DNA from: Idiomarina sp. PL1-037
GTDB lineage: Bacteria; Pseudomonadota; Gammaproteobacteria; Enterobacterales; Alteromonadaceae
Length of the DNA stretch: 64,000 nt
Direction: 5' to 3'
NCBI RefSeq assembly: GCF_034422975.1
Contig: NZ_CP139873.1
Location: forward strand, 2,294,001 to 2,358,000
A program made the position numbers and the translations under genes. Below, in pieces: positions 34,564-42,157 of the stretch (positions within the stretch are counted from its first letter, which is position 1; every line of letters begins with the position of its first letter). The notes below the pieces were generated by a model that worked only from the letters and a program-made list of their open reading frames with translations, searched no databases and was not told the DNA's origin.

Positions 34564-35918
34564 ATGCCTAAATCAGAAGACCCAAACAGCTTTACCAGCT
34601 GGCTCAAAGAAAGTGTCGTCGACTTCACGGAGATGAACGCCGAGAAGCAGGTACGAAAACCATCTTAATTCAATGGGAGCCATGGGTATTTGTCATATTA
34701 TCCGTCGTTTTCCTGTTTTTCTTTATTCGACGGATTTGGTTTTTAAGGTTTAAAAAGTCTCGGGAATTATTGCACAGCTACCTTGGCAACAGTCCGACCG
34801 TGCACTACGAGGTTAAGGCTATTGATTCAGGTTTCTGCGTCGACTGGGTAAGCACAAACTGCGAACGTATTCTTGGGTACGGGACGAAGTACGTCGTAGT
34901 AGCCAGAAACCTCTGCGTTTTCAGGCATCGCACTACTGGATGCGCACCGCCGAATAATAGCTATTGATACGCCATTTACTGAAATTTCCTGCTTAAACGA
35001 ATCTGGGTGTCTGAATTAAAAACTTGAGGAACTACTGGCAGCAACGGAAATTGATGAAACTAACGAAGACTTCCCCTGCAACCAGAGTATTCTGATTGTC
35101 GGTCATAATAAGGGTAACCAACGTTACTCCGCTATTTTTACTATTCGTGAAGCCCCGGCGAGTTTTCCCGGGAGAGCTGCCTACATTGCAACCCTAAACG
35201 ATGTCACACGGATGAAATTGCAACAGCGGCAGGTTGACTGCCGTCATTATGATGAATGTTAATAATTTTCATCAGGTCAATGACCGGTATGGTCATCATA
35301 TTGGCGATAAAATTTTACAACGCCTGGCGCTTAGGTTAAAAAAGCGGTTCCCCTCGGTACCAAACTTTATAATCTTGGTGGTGATGAATTTGCCGTCGTT
35401 TTGAATCATATTGCTGAATACATCGATATTCAGAACATCATTTTACAAATTCAGGCCGCGTAAGAACCCCCATTCATATTGTTGGGCAGCGAGCGGCAAG
35501 TGCAACTGGCTGCCAGCATTGGTGTCAGTGTTTACCCGCTCGACGGCTACGATGCCGAAAAGCTCCTCGCTCAAGCCAATTTGGCCATGAATTCTGCTAA
35601 AGACGAGCACAACGAGAACAACGCTTACTTTAAGCAAGAGCTGGAAACCCGCTCTTGCGATGAGGTTCAATTAGAAGAAGATGTCCGTAGTGTTTTGCAG
35701 ACCGAGCAAATGCAGTTGGTTTATCAGCCTGTGCTTAACATGGAAAAGCATGTGATCGGCGTTGAAGCTCTGCTACGCTGGGAGCACCCCGACCTCGGTA
35801 CATTAAAACCCGACCAATTTTAGCTACACTCACCGAATTCGGCTGCCATTACTGGCAGGGTGAGCTCTATAAGTTACCGCAAACCGCCGACACCGTCTTT
35901 ATTCAGGACAGAGACTAG
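34564..35918 (+). pseudogene. Decayed PAS-GGDEF-EAL cyclic-di-GMP protein
   Basis: Pieces of one ancestral gene in several frames. From ATG 34564 a start peptide runs to a stop near 34666. In another frame come a TM segment (WVFVILSVVFLFFFIRRIWF) and a PAS beginning (NSPTVHYEVKAIDSGFCVDWVSTNCERILGYG), then a frameshift and further PAS remnants up to about 35220. The GGDEF part reads NNFHQVNDRYGHHIGDKILQRLALRLKKRF, then in a new frame NLGGDEFAVV (motif at 35376-35390). The longest open piece (35479-35823) covers the GGDEF end and the EAL start (MQLVYQPVLNMEKHVIGVEALLRWEHPDLG). It then jumps to an EAL C-terminus (TLTEFGCHYWQGELYKLPQ, from 35826), so most of the EAL domain is deleted. Not functional. 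Confidence 0.88.
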
Positions 35919-36480
35919 ACTGGTCTGCCATTAAAGCCTCATAAACTTGCGTAATATGCGGGTCATTGACGTCCAGTTGTTGTAGCGCCAACTGTAATTT
36001 AACCAGGTATTCGGCATTGGGCCCGCTGGGCCCGGACGAACGAGCTATATGGCTGGCAATTTCCGGTGCTGTAGCCTCGCCAAGAAACGCTTCGTTGTCT
36101 TCTGTTGCAATATAAACAAGACCCTCTTGTTGGCTACCGTCACGAAAAGTCATAGGCGTAGTGAACCTTAAGTAGCCGTTTTTCTCACGGTGGTCTAAAT
36201 GCTCAAACACATCGGGTGAAACTTTGTAGGCCATTCCGGTGCACGCTTCGCCCGGAGTCTCTATTAAAGTCAGTACCCTGCCCGGAGCTTCGGGTGTACC
36301 CCGATGGTCATGTGACCCTTGCCAGAAACGTCGCGACCACCCTTCTATTGAAGCAGCCGCCCGTTCCAGATACGGAAAGTCGACTTTATAAATCAGTGAT
36401 CCATAACCAAATAACCAGACAGCCTCCAGGCCACTTAAGTCCTGCCGCTCTTTATTCATTGCAATGGTATCGTGTAACAT
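35899..36480 (-). CDS. ChaC-type gamma-glutamylcyclotransferase
   Basis: 193-residue cytosolic enzyme, predicted to cleave glutathione or gamma-glutamyl peptides to 5-oxoproline and Cys-Gly or an amino acid. The substrate-binding loop WLFGYGSLIYKVDFPY near residue 22 and the catalytic Glu in LDHREKNGYLR near residue 96 are both present, as is the RRFWQGSHDHRGTPEAPGRV block of ChaC proteins. The start may be the later ATG at residue 8 (MNKERQDL). Its 3' end overlaps the tail of the decayed GGDEF-EAL gene by 20 bp, so that gene's decay reaches the live gene. Confidence 0.92.
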   Translation of the reverse strand: MLHDTIAMNKERQDLSGLEAVWLFGYGSLIYKVDFPYLERAAASIEGWSRRFWQGSHDHRGTPEAPGRVLTLIETPGEACTGMAYKVSPDVFEHLDHREKNGYLRFTTPMTFRDGSQQEGLVYIATEDNEAFLGEATAPEIASHIARSSGPSGPNAEYLVKLQLALQQLDVNDPHITQVYEALMADQSSLCPE

Positions 36481-36551
36481 ACTGCTTAGCCTCCACCTTG
36501 GTAGCAGGTGCAGACGGGCAAAGCACCCGCCTGCGGCTTTAACACAGGAAA

Positions 36552-38489
36552 CTAACGTTCTTTGTCGGTTTCAGTGTCGTTGTCTGAGCCCAACTCTTCC
36601 TGTTGACGAAGGTAACCAGCGGCTTCTTCGTCAGAAGTCTTAGCCTGTGACTGCTGTAGCCTTTCCTGGTCTGTCGGAATAGCGCGGGTCTGCTCATTTA
36701 ACTGATGTATTTGAGAAGCATTGCCCAAATCGCGATTACTGGTAATGGAAGCAATAGACTCGCGGTCTTTCAGGAAGTCGATAACATCCTTGCGAATAGA
36801 CGCCATTTGGTCATCCGATTTGTGCATCTCCAGAATGTGTCGCGGATGCTCCAGGTTTTTCATTCCTGTAGCAGCAAAAGTCGTCGACACAATGCGTGAC
36901 ACGATAACCCAGGGAGTAATGCTACTGCGCACCAATGTATTCTCTGATCGGGTACTGTCATGAATACCGGTACCAGTTGAGATTTTAGACTCAGTAAAGG
37001 TTCCTTCGCACTTAAAGTAGATAAGCATGGATTCAAACTGAATTTCCGCATAGAAAAGGTGCGCGATATTCGCCGATAAGCTCGCAAAAGCACGTAATAC
37101 ATAGCCGATAAGGTAGAAGTGGACGACAGTCATAAACACGCCTGCCAGGGTCATTAAGTCGTTATAAGGTGTGTCTTCACCCAACCGGTAGTTCATGCTG
37201 TCAAGAACCCTCACCAAATCGACCGCGGCATATGCTAAGAAAAAGGTAAAAAGCACGCCAATAATGAACAGACTATTACCCAACAGCAAACTGACCAAAC
37301 GCGACTTATCAAATAACCCGCCCAGTCCCATAGGTTTTACCTGAGGCTGAATTTCCTGAATCATCTCGCCGCTAAAGGCGCCTTTGCCGTCAACGTGTTC
37401 CTTTAAGTTAGGGTCCAGTTCACGGTAAACCCGGTTTGGCACTTCGCGATACCGGCGATTCGCCATAACCAGGTTGTCCAGGTTGATAAAAATCTCTTTA
37501 GGATGCACCGACTCCTGCCAATTTTCCCTTAATTCAGATACTTCAGAAACAGGATTCGCATGAGCTAAACGTCTTTTCAGCAACACAACAGTGACAACAG
37601 TACAAATCAAAGCACCAACAAAGACAGCAAACAAGTACCAACCCGCGTGAAAGTCCGGCAAAGCCGCATAATATTGCTCGACCGTTGCTGCTGTAACGTT
37701 TGTTGCGGTCAACCACCAAGTTACGACCAGTCCAACCACAACGGGCAGCAATAATGCGAAGGCAATAATCTTGGCCAAACTGCCACTGCCCATTGAGTCA
37801 ATAGTCTGCTCCGCACCACGGGATATCGCCTTACCAGCAGCCTTCCATACGTGCATGATATAAAGCGTTAATAAAACAGTATAGACAGGAAAAGCCAGCA
37901 CACCTGCGTCTCCGGCAAAGCCTGCCAGGGACACAAAAGCAGCAAAGCCAAACGCAACCATTGCGGTAAGAGTGCGCACCCAGGCACCTAACAGGCGTTG
38001 CGCCATGTTACGAATGGGGTAAGGCATAAACAGCAATTTGGGAAATACCGTGTGAGCTATTCGAGCCAGTAAGCCTTTGGGCTCAATAAAGGTGCTGTTT
38101 TTGCGGCCCATAAGCATTTCTTCCAGAGCCTGATCGTTATAAGCAACATAACGCGACTCTTCCTGCGCAGTACTGCGCTCAGATTTACTAAAGTTAGGAG
38201 CCAGTGAAGTAGGGTGATTACGGCCAACAAAGTAGCGCAGCATTGCCATAATGCCGCCGCTCAGTACTTTTATACCTACGGCCAGAAGTGAAATACCGAA
38301 AATAGCCAGTACCCAACCCATAATCGGGTCTTGCTTTACAGAACCAGCACCCGCTATTAGCAAATACACGCCAAACAGCGATTGCACAACCCCACGAATA
38401 CTCGTTACCAAACCTTCGGTTTTAAACGGGTTTTTTAACCCCAGATCAATCGAACCGTAATCAAACGCCACCGGATTTCTCCTACTCAA
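36552..38489 (-). CDS. Unrecognised multi-spanning membrane protein
   Basis: A 645-residue protein that I cannot assign to a named family. It has an N-terminal pair of hydrophobic helices (about 30-90), a cytosolic stretch with YVAYNDQALEEMLMGRKN, another four helices (about 165-315), a soluble middle (about 325-405), and two or three more helices (about 405-490). The C-terminal 150 residues are hydrophilic and end in a charged, Gln/Glu-rich tail. Position-specific motifs for a transporter, kinase or protease were not seen. The uninterrupted length, normal codon use and ordinary start (ATG, 111 bp before the next gene) say that it is a real gene. It stands alone between chaC and the TauE gene. 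Confidence 0.75.
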   Translation of the reverse strand: MSRRNPVAFDYGSIDLGLKNPFKTEGLVTSIRGVVQSLFGVYLLIAGAGSVKQDPIMGWVLAIFGISLLAVGIKVLSGGIMAMLRYFVGRNHPTSLAPNFSKSERSTAQEESRYVAYNDQALEEMLMGRKNSTFIEPKGLLARIAHTVFPKLLFMPYPIRNMAQRLLGAWVRTLTAMVAFGFAAFVSLAGFAGDAGVLAFPVYTVLLTLYIMHVWKAAGKAISRGAEQTIDSMGSGSLAKIIAFALLLPVVVGLVVTWWLTATNVTAATVEQYYAALPDFHAGWYLFAVFVGALICTVVTVVLLKRRLAHANPVSEVSELRENWQESVHPKEIFINLDNLVMANRRYREVPNRVYRELDPNLKEHVDGKGAFSGEMIQEIQPQVKPMGLGGLFDKSRLVSLLLGNSLFIIGVLFTFFLAYAAVDLVRVLDSMNYRLGEDTPYNDLMTLAGVFMTVVHFYLIGYVLRAFASLSANIAHLFYAEIQFESMLIYFKCEGTFTESKISTGTGIHDSTRSENTLVRSSITPWVIVSRIVSTTFAATGMKNLEHPRHILEMHKSDDQMASIRKDVIDFLKDRESIASITSNRDLGNASQIHQLNEQTRAIPTDQERLQQSQAKTSDEEAAGYLRQQEELGSDNDTETDKER

Positions 38490-38599
38490 TGCCTGCTGAA
38501 AATAAAGGCTTTAGGTTAGCGGTTAGCGAGTAACTGAGCAATAGAAAAAAATTGGTTCATAAAGCGAAAATATAGTTGGCTTTCAAAATAAACGATTTT

Positions 38600-39352
38600 T
38601 CAAGCCACTGATTTTACGATCACAAAAATTCCCATTAACACTAGAAACACTGCAAACCCTCTTTGCAACTTTTCTTTCGGTAAACTGCGGCCAATTTTTG
38701 AGCCAAAAGCACTGCCAAAGACACCACCGAGGATCATAATTCCAATGATTAACCAGTCGAATTGAACATCGTTTGATGACATCACTGCGTAATATTTAAA
38801 GAAACCAGCAATAGATTTAATGACAATAATTAGCAAACTTGTACCAATAGCAACCGGCATAGACAGACCGGCCAACAGAACGAGTGCGGGAACAATCAGA
38901 AACCCGCCGCCGACACCGACAAAACCAGTAATGATACCGACGACAAAGCCTTCTAAAGTTACCTTCGCATAATTCATCGAATACACATGCGCCGGCGGTT
39001 TTGGCCTGCTTCTCCACATCAATCCAGCTGCTACAATCATTAATAAAGAGAAGGTCAGCAGTTGCCAACGACTATCGACCAAAGTTCCTAACCATGCACC
39101 ACCATATGTACCTACCATGCCTGGAATACCAAACACCCAAAAGTGCCGCCAACTGACATTCTTACGACGAACGTAAGAAATCGACCCAAATAAGCTGATA
39201 CCAGCAACAATTAACAACGAAGATGCAATGGACTCCCCAGCCGGCATGTCCACTAAATACATCAGCACCGGAACAGTCAGAATGGAGCCTCCAGAGCCAA
39301 ATAACCCCAAACTCAGGCCAATAACTACAGCTCCCAATATTGCGATTAGCAT
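38600..39352 (-). CDS. TauE/SafE-family sulfite/sulfonate exporter
   Basis: A 250-residue inner-membrane protein with about eight hydrophobic segments in two halves. Each half has the family's glycine-rich GxGGS motif: GLFGSGGSILTVPVLMYLVDMP near residue 17 and GVGGGFLIVPALVLLAGLSMPVAIGTSLLIIV near residue 143. The TauE/SafE family exports sulfite, sulfoacetate and related anions. Its neighbours (peroxiredoxin, persulfide dioxygenases, sulfide:quinone oxidoreductase) make sulfite, the product of persulfide dioxygenases, the best guess. It has its own promoter region with the motif shared across the cluster and is insulated from the peroxiredoxin gene by a terminator. Confidence 0.87.
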   Translation of the reverse strand: MLIAILGAVVIGLSLGLFGSGGSILTVPVLMYLVDMPAGESIASSLLIVAGISLFGSISYVRRKNVSWRHFWVFGIPGMVGTYGGAWLGTLVDSRWQLLTFSLLMIVAAGLMWRSRPKPPAHVYSMNYAKVTLEGFVVGIITGFVGVGGGFLIVPALVLLAGLSMPVAIGTSLLIIVIKSIAGFFKYYAVMSSNDVQFDWLIIGIMILGGVFGSAFGSKIGRSLPKEKLQRGFAVFLVLMGIFVIVKSVA

Positions 39353-39365
39353 TTTCCACCCCTGG

Positions 39366-39393
39366 ATATTCCATAAAAGAATATGATTATAAC
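39366..39393 (-). promoter_or_regulatory. Putative promoter and operator of the TauE/SafE gene
   Basis: On the minus strand a perfect -10 TATAAT lies at 39386-39391. Overlapping it is GTTATA-ATCA-TATTCT (39393-39378), the motif found at three other promoters of this region. Just downstream is a dyad ATATTC-N7-GAATAT (39366-39384). The -35 is poor. The layout, operator over the start point, suggests repression. Confidence 0.5.
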
Positions 39394-39403
39394 TAATTTG
39401 AAT

Positions 39404-39436
39404 TACAAAAAAAGGCCGCGTTCACACACGACCTTT
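39404..39436 (-). terminator. Intrinsic terminator after the peroxiredoxin gene
   Basis: On the minus strand a 10-bp stem (39436-39427 / 39420-39411, two G:U pairs) with a 6-base loop, followed by a run of T (positions 39413-39407). It ends the MBL-peroxiredoxin unit before the TauE/SafE gene. Confidence 0.75.
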
Positions 39437-39467
39437 CCAACTGTGGTCACATTTTTTTATGTCGCTG

Positions 39468-40103
39468 TTATTTATCCAAATCGGTCAAGCGCAAGTATGA
39501 ACGAAGCGTTTCCCAACCTTGAGGAAACTTAACTTTGGCGTCTTCATCAGAGACACTCGGACGAATGATTACTGACTTACCTGGCTCCCAATCGGCCGGG
39601 CACGCAACTTCATGTTTATCGGTGGTCTGCAGAGCATCAATCACTCGCAAAATTTCCGCAAAATTACGACCGACTGTCATCGGATATGTCATCGTCAAAC
39701 GAATCTTTAAATCCGGATCGATAATATATACTGAACGAATAGCGGCGTTGTCATCCTCGTCTGGGTGAATCATGTCGTATAGCTCAGCAACCTTTTTCTC
39801 TTTATCTGCGACAATTGGAAACTCTAATACAGTATTTTGAGTTTCGTTAACGTCTTTGATCCAGCCCAGGTGCTCATCAACTGTATCCGTTGAAAGTCCT
39901 AGAGGCTTCACATTACGCTTAGCAAACTCGGGTGCCAACTGAGCAGTTCGTCCCATTTCAGTAGTGCATACCGGGGTGTAATCTGCCGGGTGGCTGAAGA
40001 AAAAAGTCCATGACCCTTTTGCCCACTCATGAAAGTCAATGGTTCCGGTTGTTGTTTCAATAGTAAAATTCGGTGCAATACTACCTATACGTAAACTCAT
40101 CAT
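39468..40103 (-). CDS. 1-Cys peroxiredoxin (Prx6 type)
   Basis: Thiol peroxidase that reduces hydrogen peroxide, alkyl hydroperoxides or peroxynitrite. The 211 residues have the peroxidatic motif PADYTPVCTTEMGRTAQL (Cys near residue 46) and the long Prx6 C-terminal arm (TYPMTVGRNFAEILRVIDALQ, ...VACPADWEPGKSVIIRP). The second Cys in VACPADW is the one seen in many bacterial Prx6 members. It lies 29 bp after the metallo-hydrolase gene in the same unit. Its place among persulfide genes suggests a defence against peroxides or polysulfides formed during sulfide oxidation (inference). Confidence 0.93.
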   Translation of the reverse strand: MMSLRIGSIAPNFTIETTTGTIDFHEWAKGSWTFFFSHPADYTPVCTTEMGRTAQLAPEFAKRNVKPLGLSTDTVDEHLGWIKDVNETQNTVLEFPIVADKEKKVAELYDMIHPDEDDNAAIRSVYIIDPDLKIRLTMTYPMTVGRNFAEILRVIDALQTTDKHEVACPADWEPGKSVIIRPSVSDEDAKVKFPQGWETLRSYLRLTDLDK

Positions 40104-40132
40104 GTTTTCCTCTTTTTGAAAAATATTGCCAA

Positions 40133-41029
40133 TTAAAATTTATTCGCTGGAATTTTGAAGTAATGCTCTCCATCATTCTCAGCCGGTGGTAATTTACCTG
40201 CTCGCAGATTAACCTGCAGCGCATGTAGCATTCTGTCCGGTAATGCGAGTGTCGCGTCACGCTCATCGCGGACTTTGCGGTATTCCTCTTCTCTCACGCT
40301 ACCTGACAAATGGACATTCGATTCTTTGTGTTGTGCAACAGTTGCTTCCCATTGTGCTTCGCGCCCACCTTTACCATAGTCATGTCCAACAAAAAGTCGG
40401 GTATTGCCTGGTAAGCTTAAGATCCGTTGCAACGAATCCCATAATTCCTTCGAGGAGCCTCCCGGGAAGTCAGCCCGGGATGTGCCGCTATCCGGATACA
40501 TAAAGGTGTCGTGAACAAAAGCCGCATCACCGACAATATAAGTAATTGAACCTAATGTGTGTCCAGGTGATAACCAAACTTCCACCTTCAGGTCCCCGAT
40601 TTTGAAGCTGTCCCCTTCCTCAAAAAGGTGATCAAAATCTTTGCGAGGATCGAACAGGCCAGAAACGTTGTAATAGTCACTCCAAAGCTTGGCTATAGCA
40701 CAAGTCTTTTCACCGATAGCATTCGGTGCCCCGGTTTTTTCTTTCAAATAATGTGAAGCCATCAAATGATCCGCGTGTGGGTGAGTATCCAATACCCACT
40801 CGATGGTTAATTCATTATCTTTTGCTAGCTTCAGAACTTCGTCAGCGCTTTCATAGGATGACCGGGCACTGCGAGGATCAAAGTTTTGTACCACATCAAT
40901 TAAAGCGGCTTTCTTGGTCGCCGGATCAGCAACAATATACTGCACTGAGCCGGTATCTTTTTCATAAATACCCCAAACATCAGGGGACTTTTTGCCGGTT
41001 GATGGACTTTTGCGAATAATGCTTGTCAT
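40133..41029 (-). CDS. Persulfide-dioxygenase-type metallo-hydrolase 1
   Basis: 298-residue metallo-beta-lactamase-fold protein with full metal ligands: THPHADHL near residue 83, SPGHT near residue 156, HDTF near residue 173, GHDYG near residue 216. It has the Blh/ETHE1-like end VNLRAGKLPPAE...FKIPANKF. Relatives oxidise glutathione persulfide to sulfite. ATG 41029 is chosen because a full AAAGGAGGTG ribosome-binding site lies five bases upstream; the longer frame from 41104 would read through promoter elements. It is paralogous to the gene across the divergent promoter region and leads a unit with the peroxiredoxin. Confidence 0.9.
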   Translation of the reverse strand: MTSIIRKSPSTGKKSPDVWGIYEKDTGSVQYIVADPATKKAALIDVVQNFDPRSARSSYESADEVLKLAKDNELTIEWVLDTHPHADHLMASHYLKEKTGAPNAIGEKTCAIAKLWSDYYNVSGLFDPRKDFDHLFEEGDSFKIGDLKVEVWLSPGHTLGSITYIVGDAAFVHDTFMYPDSGTSRADFPGGSSKELWDSLQRILSLPGNTRLFVGHDYGKGGREAQWEATVAQHKESNVHLSGSVREEEYRKVRDERDATLALPDRMLHALQVNLRAGKLPPAENDGEHYFKIPANKF

Positions 41030-41048
41030 ATGCACCTCCTTTAATTTG

Positions 41049-41078
41049 GTTATAAGCATATAACAAAAAGCTATTATA
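41049..41078 (-). promoter_or_regulatory. Promoter and palindromic operator of the MBL1-peroxiredoxin unit
   Basis: Minus-strand -10 TATAAT at 41073-41078. Between it and the start codon lies a perfect dyad GTTATA-AGCA-TATAAC at 41049-41064, the best copy of the motif shared by this gene cluster. A repressor bound here would cover the transcription start. Confidence 0.6.
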
Positions 41079-41214
41079 TCAAGGGAAGCGGGAGTCCGTA
41101 GCAACGATTGCTTTAATCGATATTTTAGATTAATTAAATAGTTCTAATGGAAAGAATATTTATAACTGATTGTTATTTGATCGCAATCATCATAACGAGT
41201 ACCTTTAACTAAAA

Positions 41215-41230
41215 GTTATATACTTATCAC
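41215..41230 (+). promoter_or_regulatory. Putative operator of the MBL2-SQR unit
   Basis: GTTATA-TACT-TATCAC, one mismatch from a perfect dyad and the same layout as the site at 41049. It lies 38 bp before the start codon of the second metallo-hydrolase gene. A looser copy (GTTATA-AA-TATTCT, minus strand) lies at 41153-41166. The rest of the 238-bp divergent region is AT-rich with no further clear element. Confidence 0.5.
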
Positions 41231-41267
41231 TTATTGGAATAAGAAGCATTTAATAGAGGCTAGAGAT

Positions 41268-42143
41268 ATGTCACAGGATCAAAAACCATTGGTTAAACAC
41301 TTTTTCGATGAACCAACTAACACCTATAGTTACGTTGTCAGAGACCCCAACTCGGAGTACTGCGCCATCATCGACTCGGTACTTGACTTTGACTACGCAT
41401 CAGGCCGCACAGACACCCGTTCAGCAGAAAGTATTCTTAACTATATTGATGACAATAACTTGACCGTTGACTGGATTCTTGAGACTCACGTTCATGCAGA
41501 TCACTTATCTGCAGCCCCTTACTTGCAAGAAAAAACAGGGGCTAAGCTGGGTATTGGTGAACACATAAAGACCGTCCAGGATACGTTTGGTAAAGCATTC
41601 AATGCAGGCACTGAATTTGCACGCGACGGCAGCCAGTTCGACCACTTATTTGCCGATGGAGATAACTTTACTATCGGAAACCTGAGCGCTCACGTAATAC
41701 ACACTCCTGGTCATACTCCGGCCTGCCTCACTTATGTTATAGGTAACGCCGCTTTTGTGGGTGACACATTGTTTATGCCGGACTATGGCACTGCACGCTG
41801 TGACTTCCCAGGTGGCGATGCAAAAACATTATACCGCTCAATTCAGAAAGTATTCGCATTACCTGATGAAACCCGACTATTCATGTGCCATGACTATAAA
41901 GCTCCAGATCGCGAACACTATGCTTTTGAAACCACTGTTGGAGAAGAAAAGAAAAACAATATTCACGTTGGCGCCGGTAAAACAGAAGAGGATTTTGTAA
42001 AAATGCGTACTGAGCGTGATGCAACGTTAAACATGCCACGTCTTATTTTACCTTCCGTTCAAGTTAATATGAGAGCTGGCCAATTACCACCCGCCGAAGA
42101 GAATAACCAACGTTATTTAAAAATTCCTTTAAACCTTTTTTAA
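41268..42143 (+). CDS. Persulfide-dioxygenase-type metallo-hydrolase 2
   Basis: 291 residues, the Blh type of MBL-fold protein. Metal ligands: THVHADHL near residue 73, TPGHT near residue 147, GDTLF near residue 163, CHDY near residue 206; end VNMRAGQLPPAE...LKIPLNLF. The expected reaction is glutathione persulfide plus oxygen to glutathione and sulfite. It sits 14 bp before the TIGR01244-SQR fusion in one unit, a common pairing because SQR makes the persulfide. Compared with its paralogue across the promoter it is shorter at the N-terminus and clearly diverged, so the two may use different persulfides. Confidence 0.92.
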   Translation: MSQDQKPLVKHFFDEPTNTYSYVVRDPNSEYCAIIDSVLDFDYASGRTDTRSAESILNYIDDNNLTVDWILETHVHADHLSAAPYLQEKTGAKLGIGEHIKTVQDTFGKAFNAGTEFARDGSQFDHLFADGDNFTIGNLSAHVIHTPGHTPACLTYVIGNAAFVGDTLFMPDYGTARCDFPGGDAKTLYRSIQKVFALPDETRLFMCHDYKAPDREHYAFETTVGEEKKNNIHVGAGKTEEDFVKMRTERDATLNMPRLILPSVQVNMRAGQLPPAEENNQRYLKIPLNLF

Positions 42144-42157
42144 AGGGGAGACTACTT

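Noticed and set aside
35376..35390. Active diguanylate cyclase based on the intact GGDEF motif
   Set aside because: The motif sits between stop codons and frameshifts, so no full GGDEF domain can be made.
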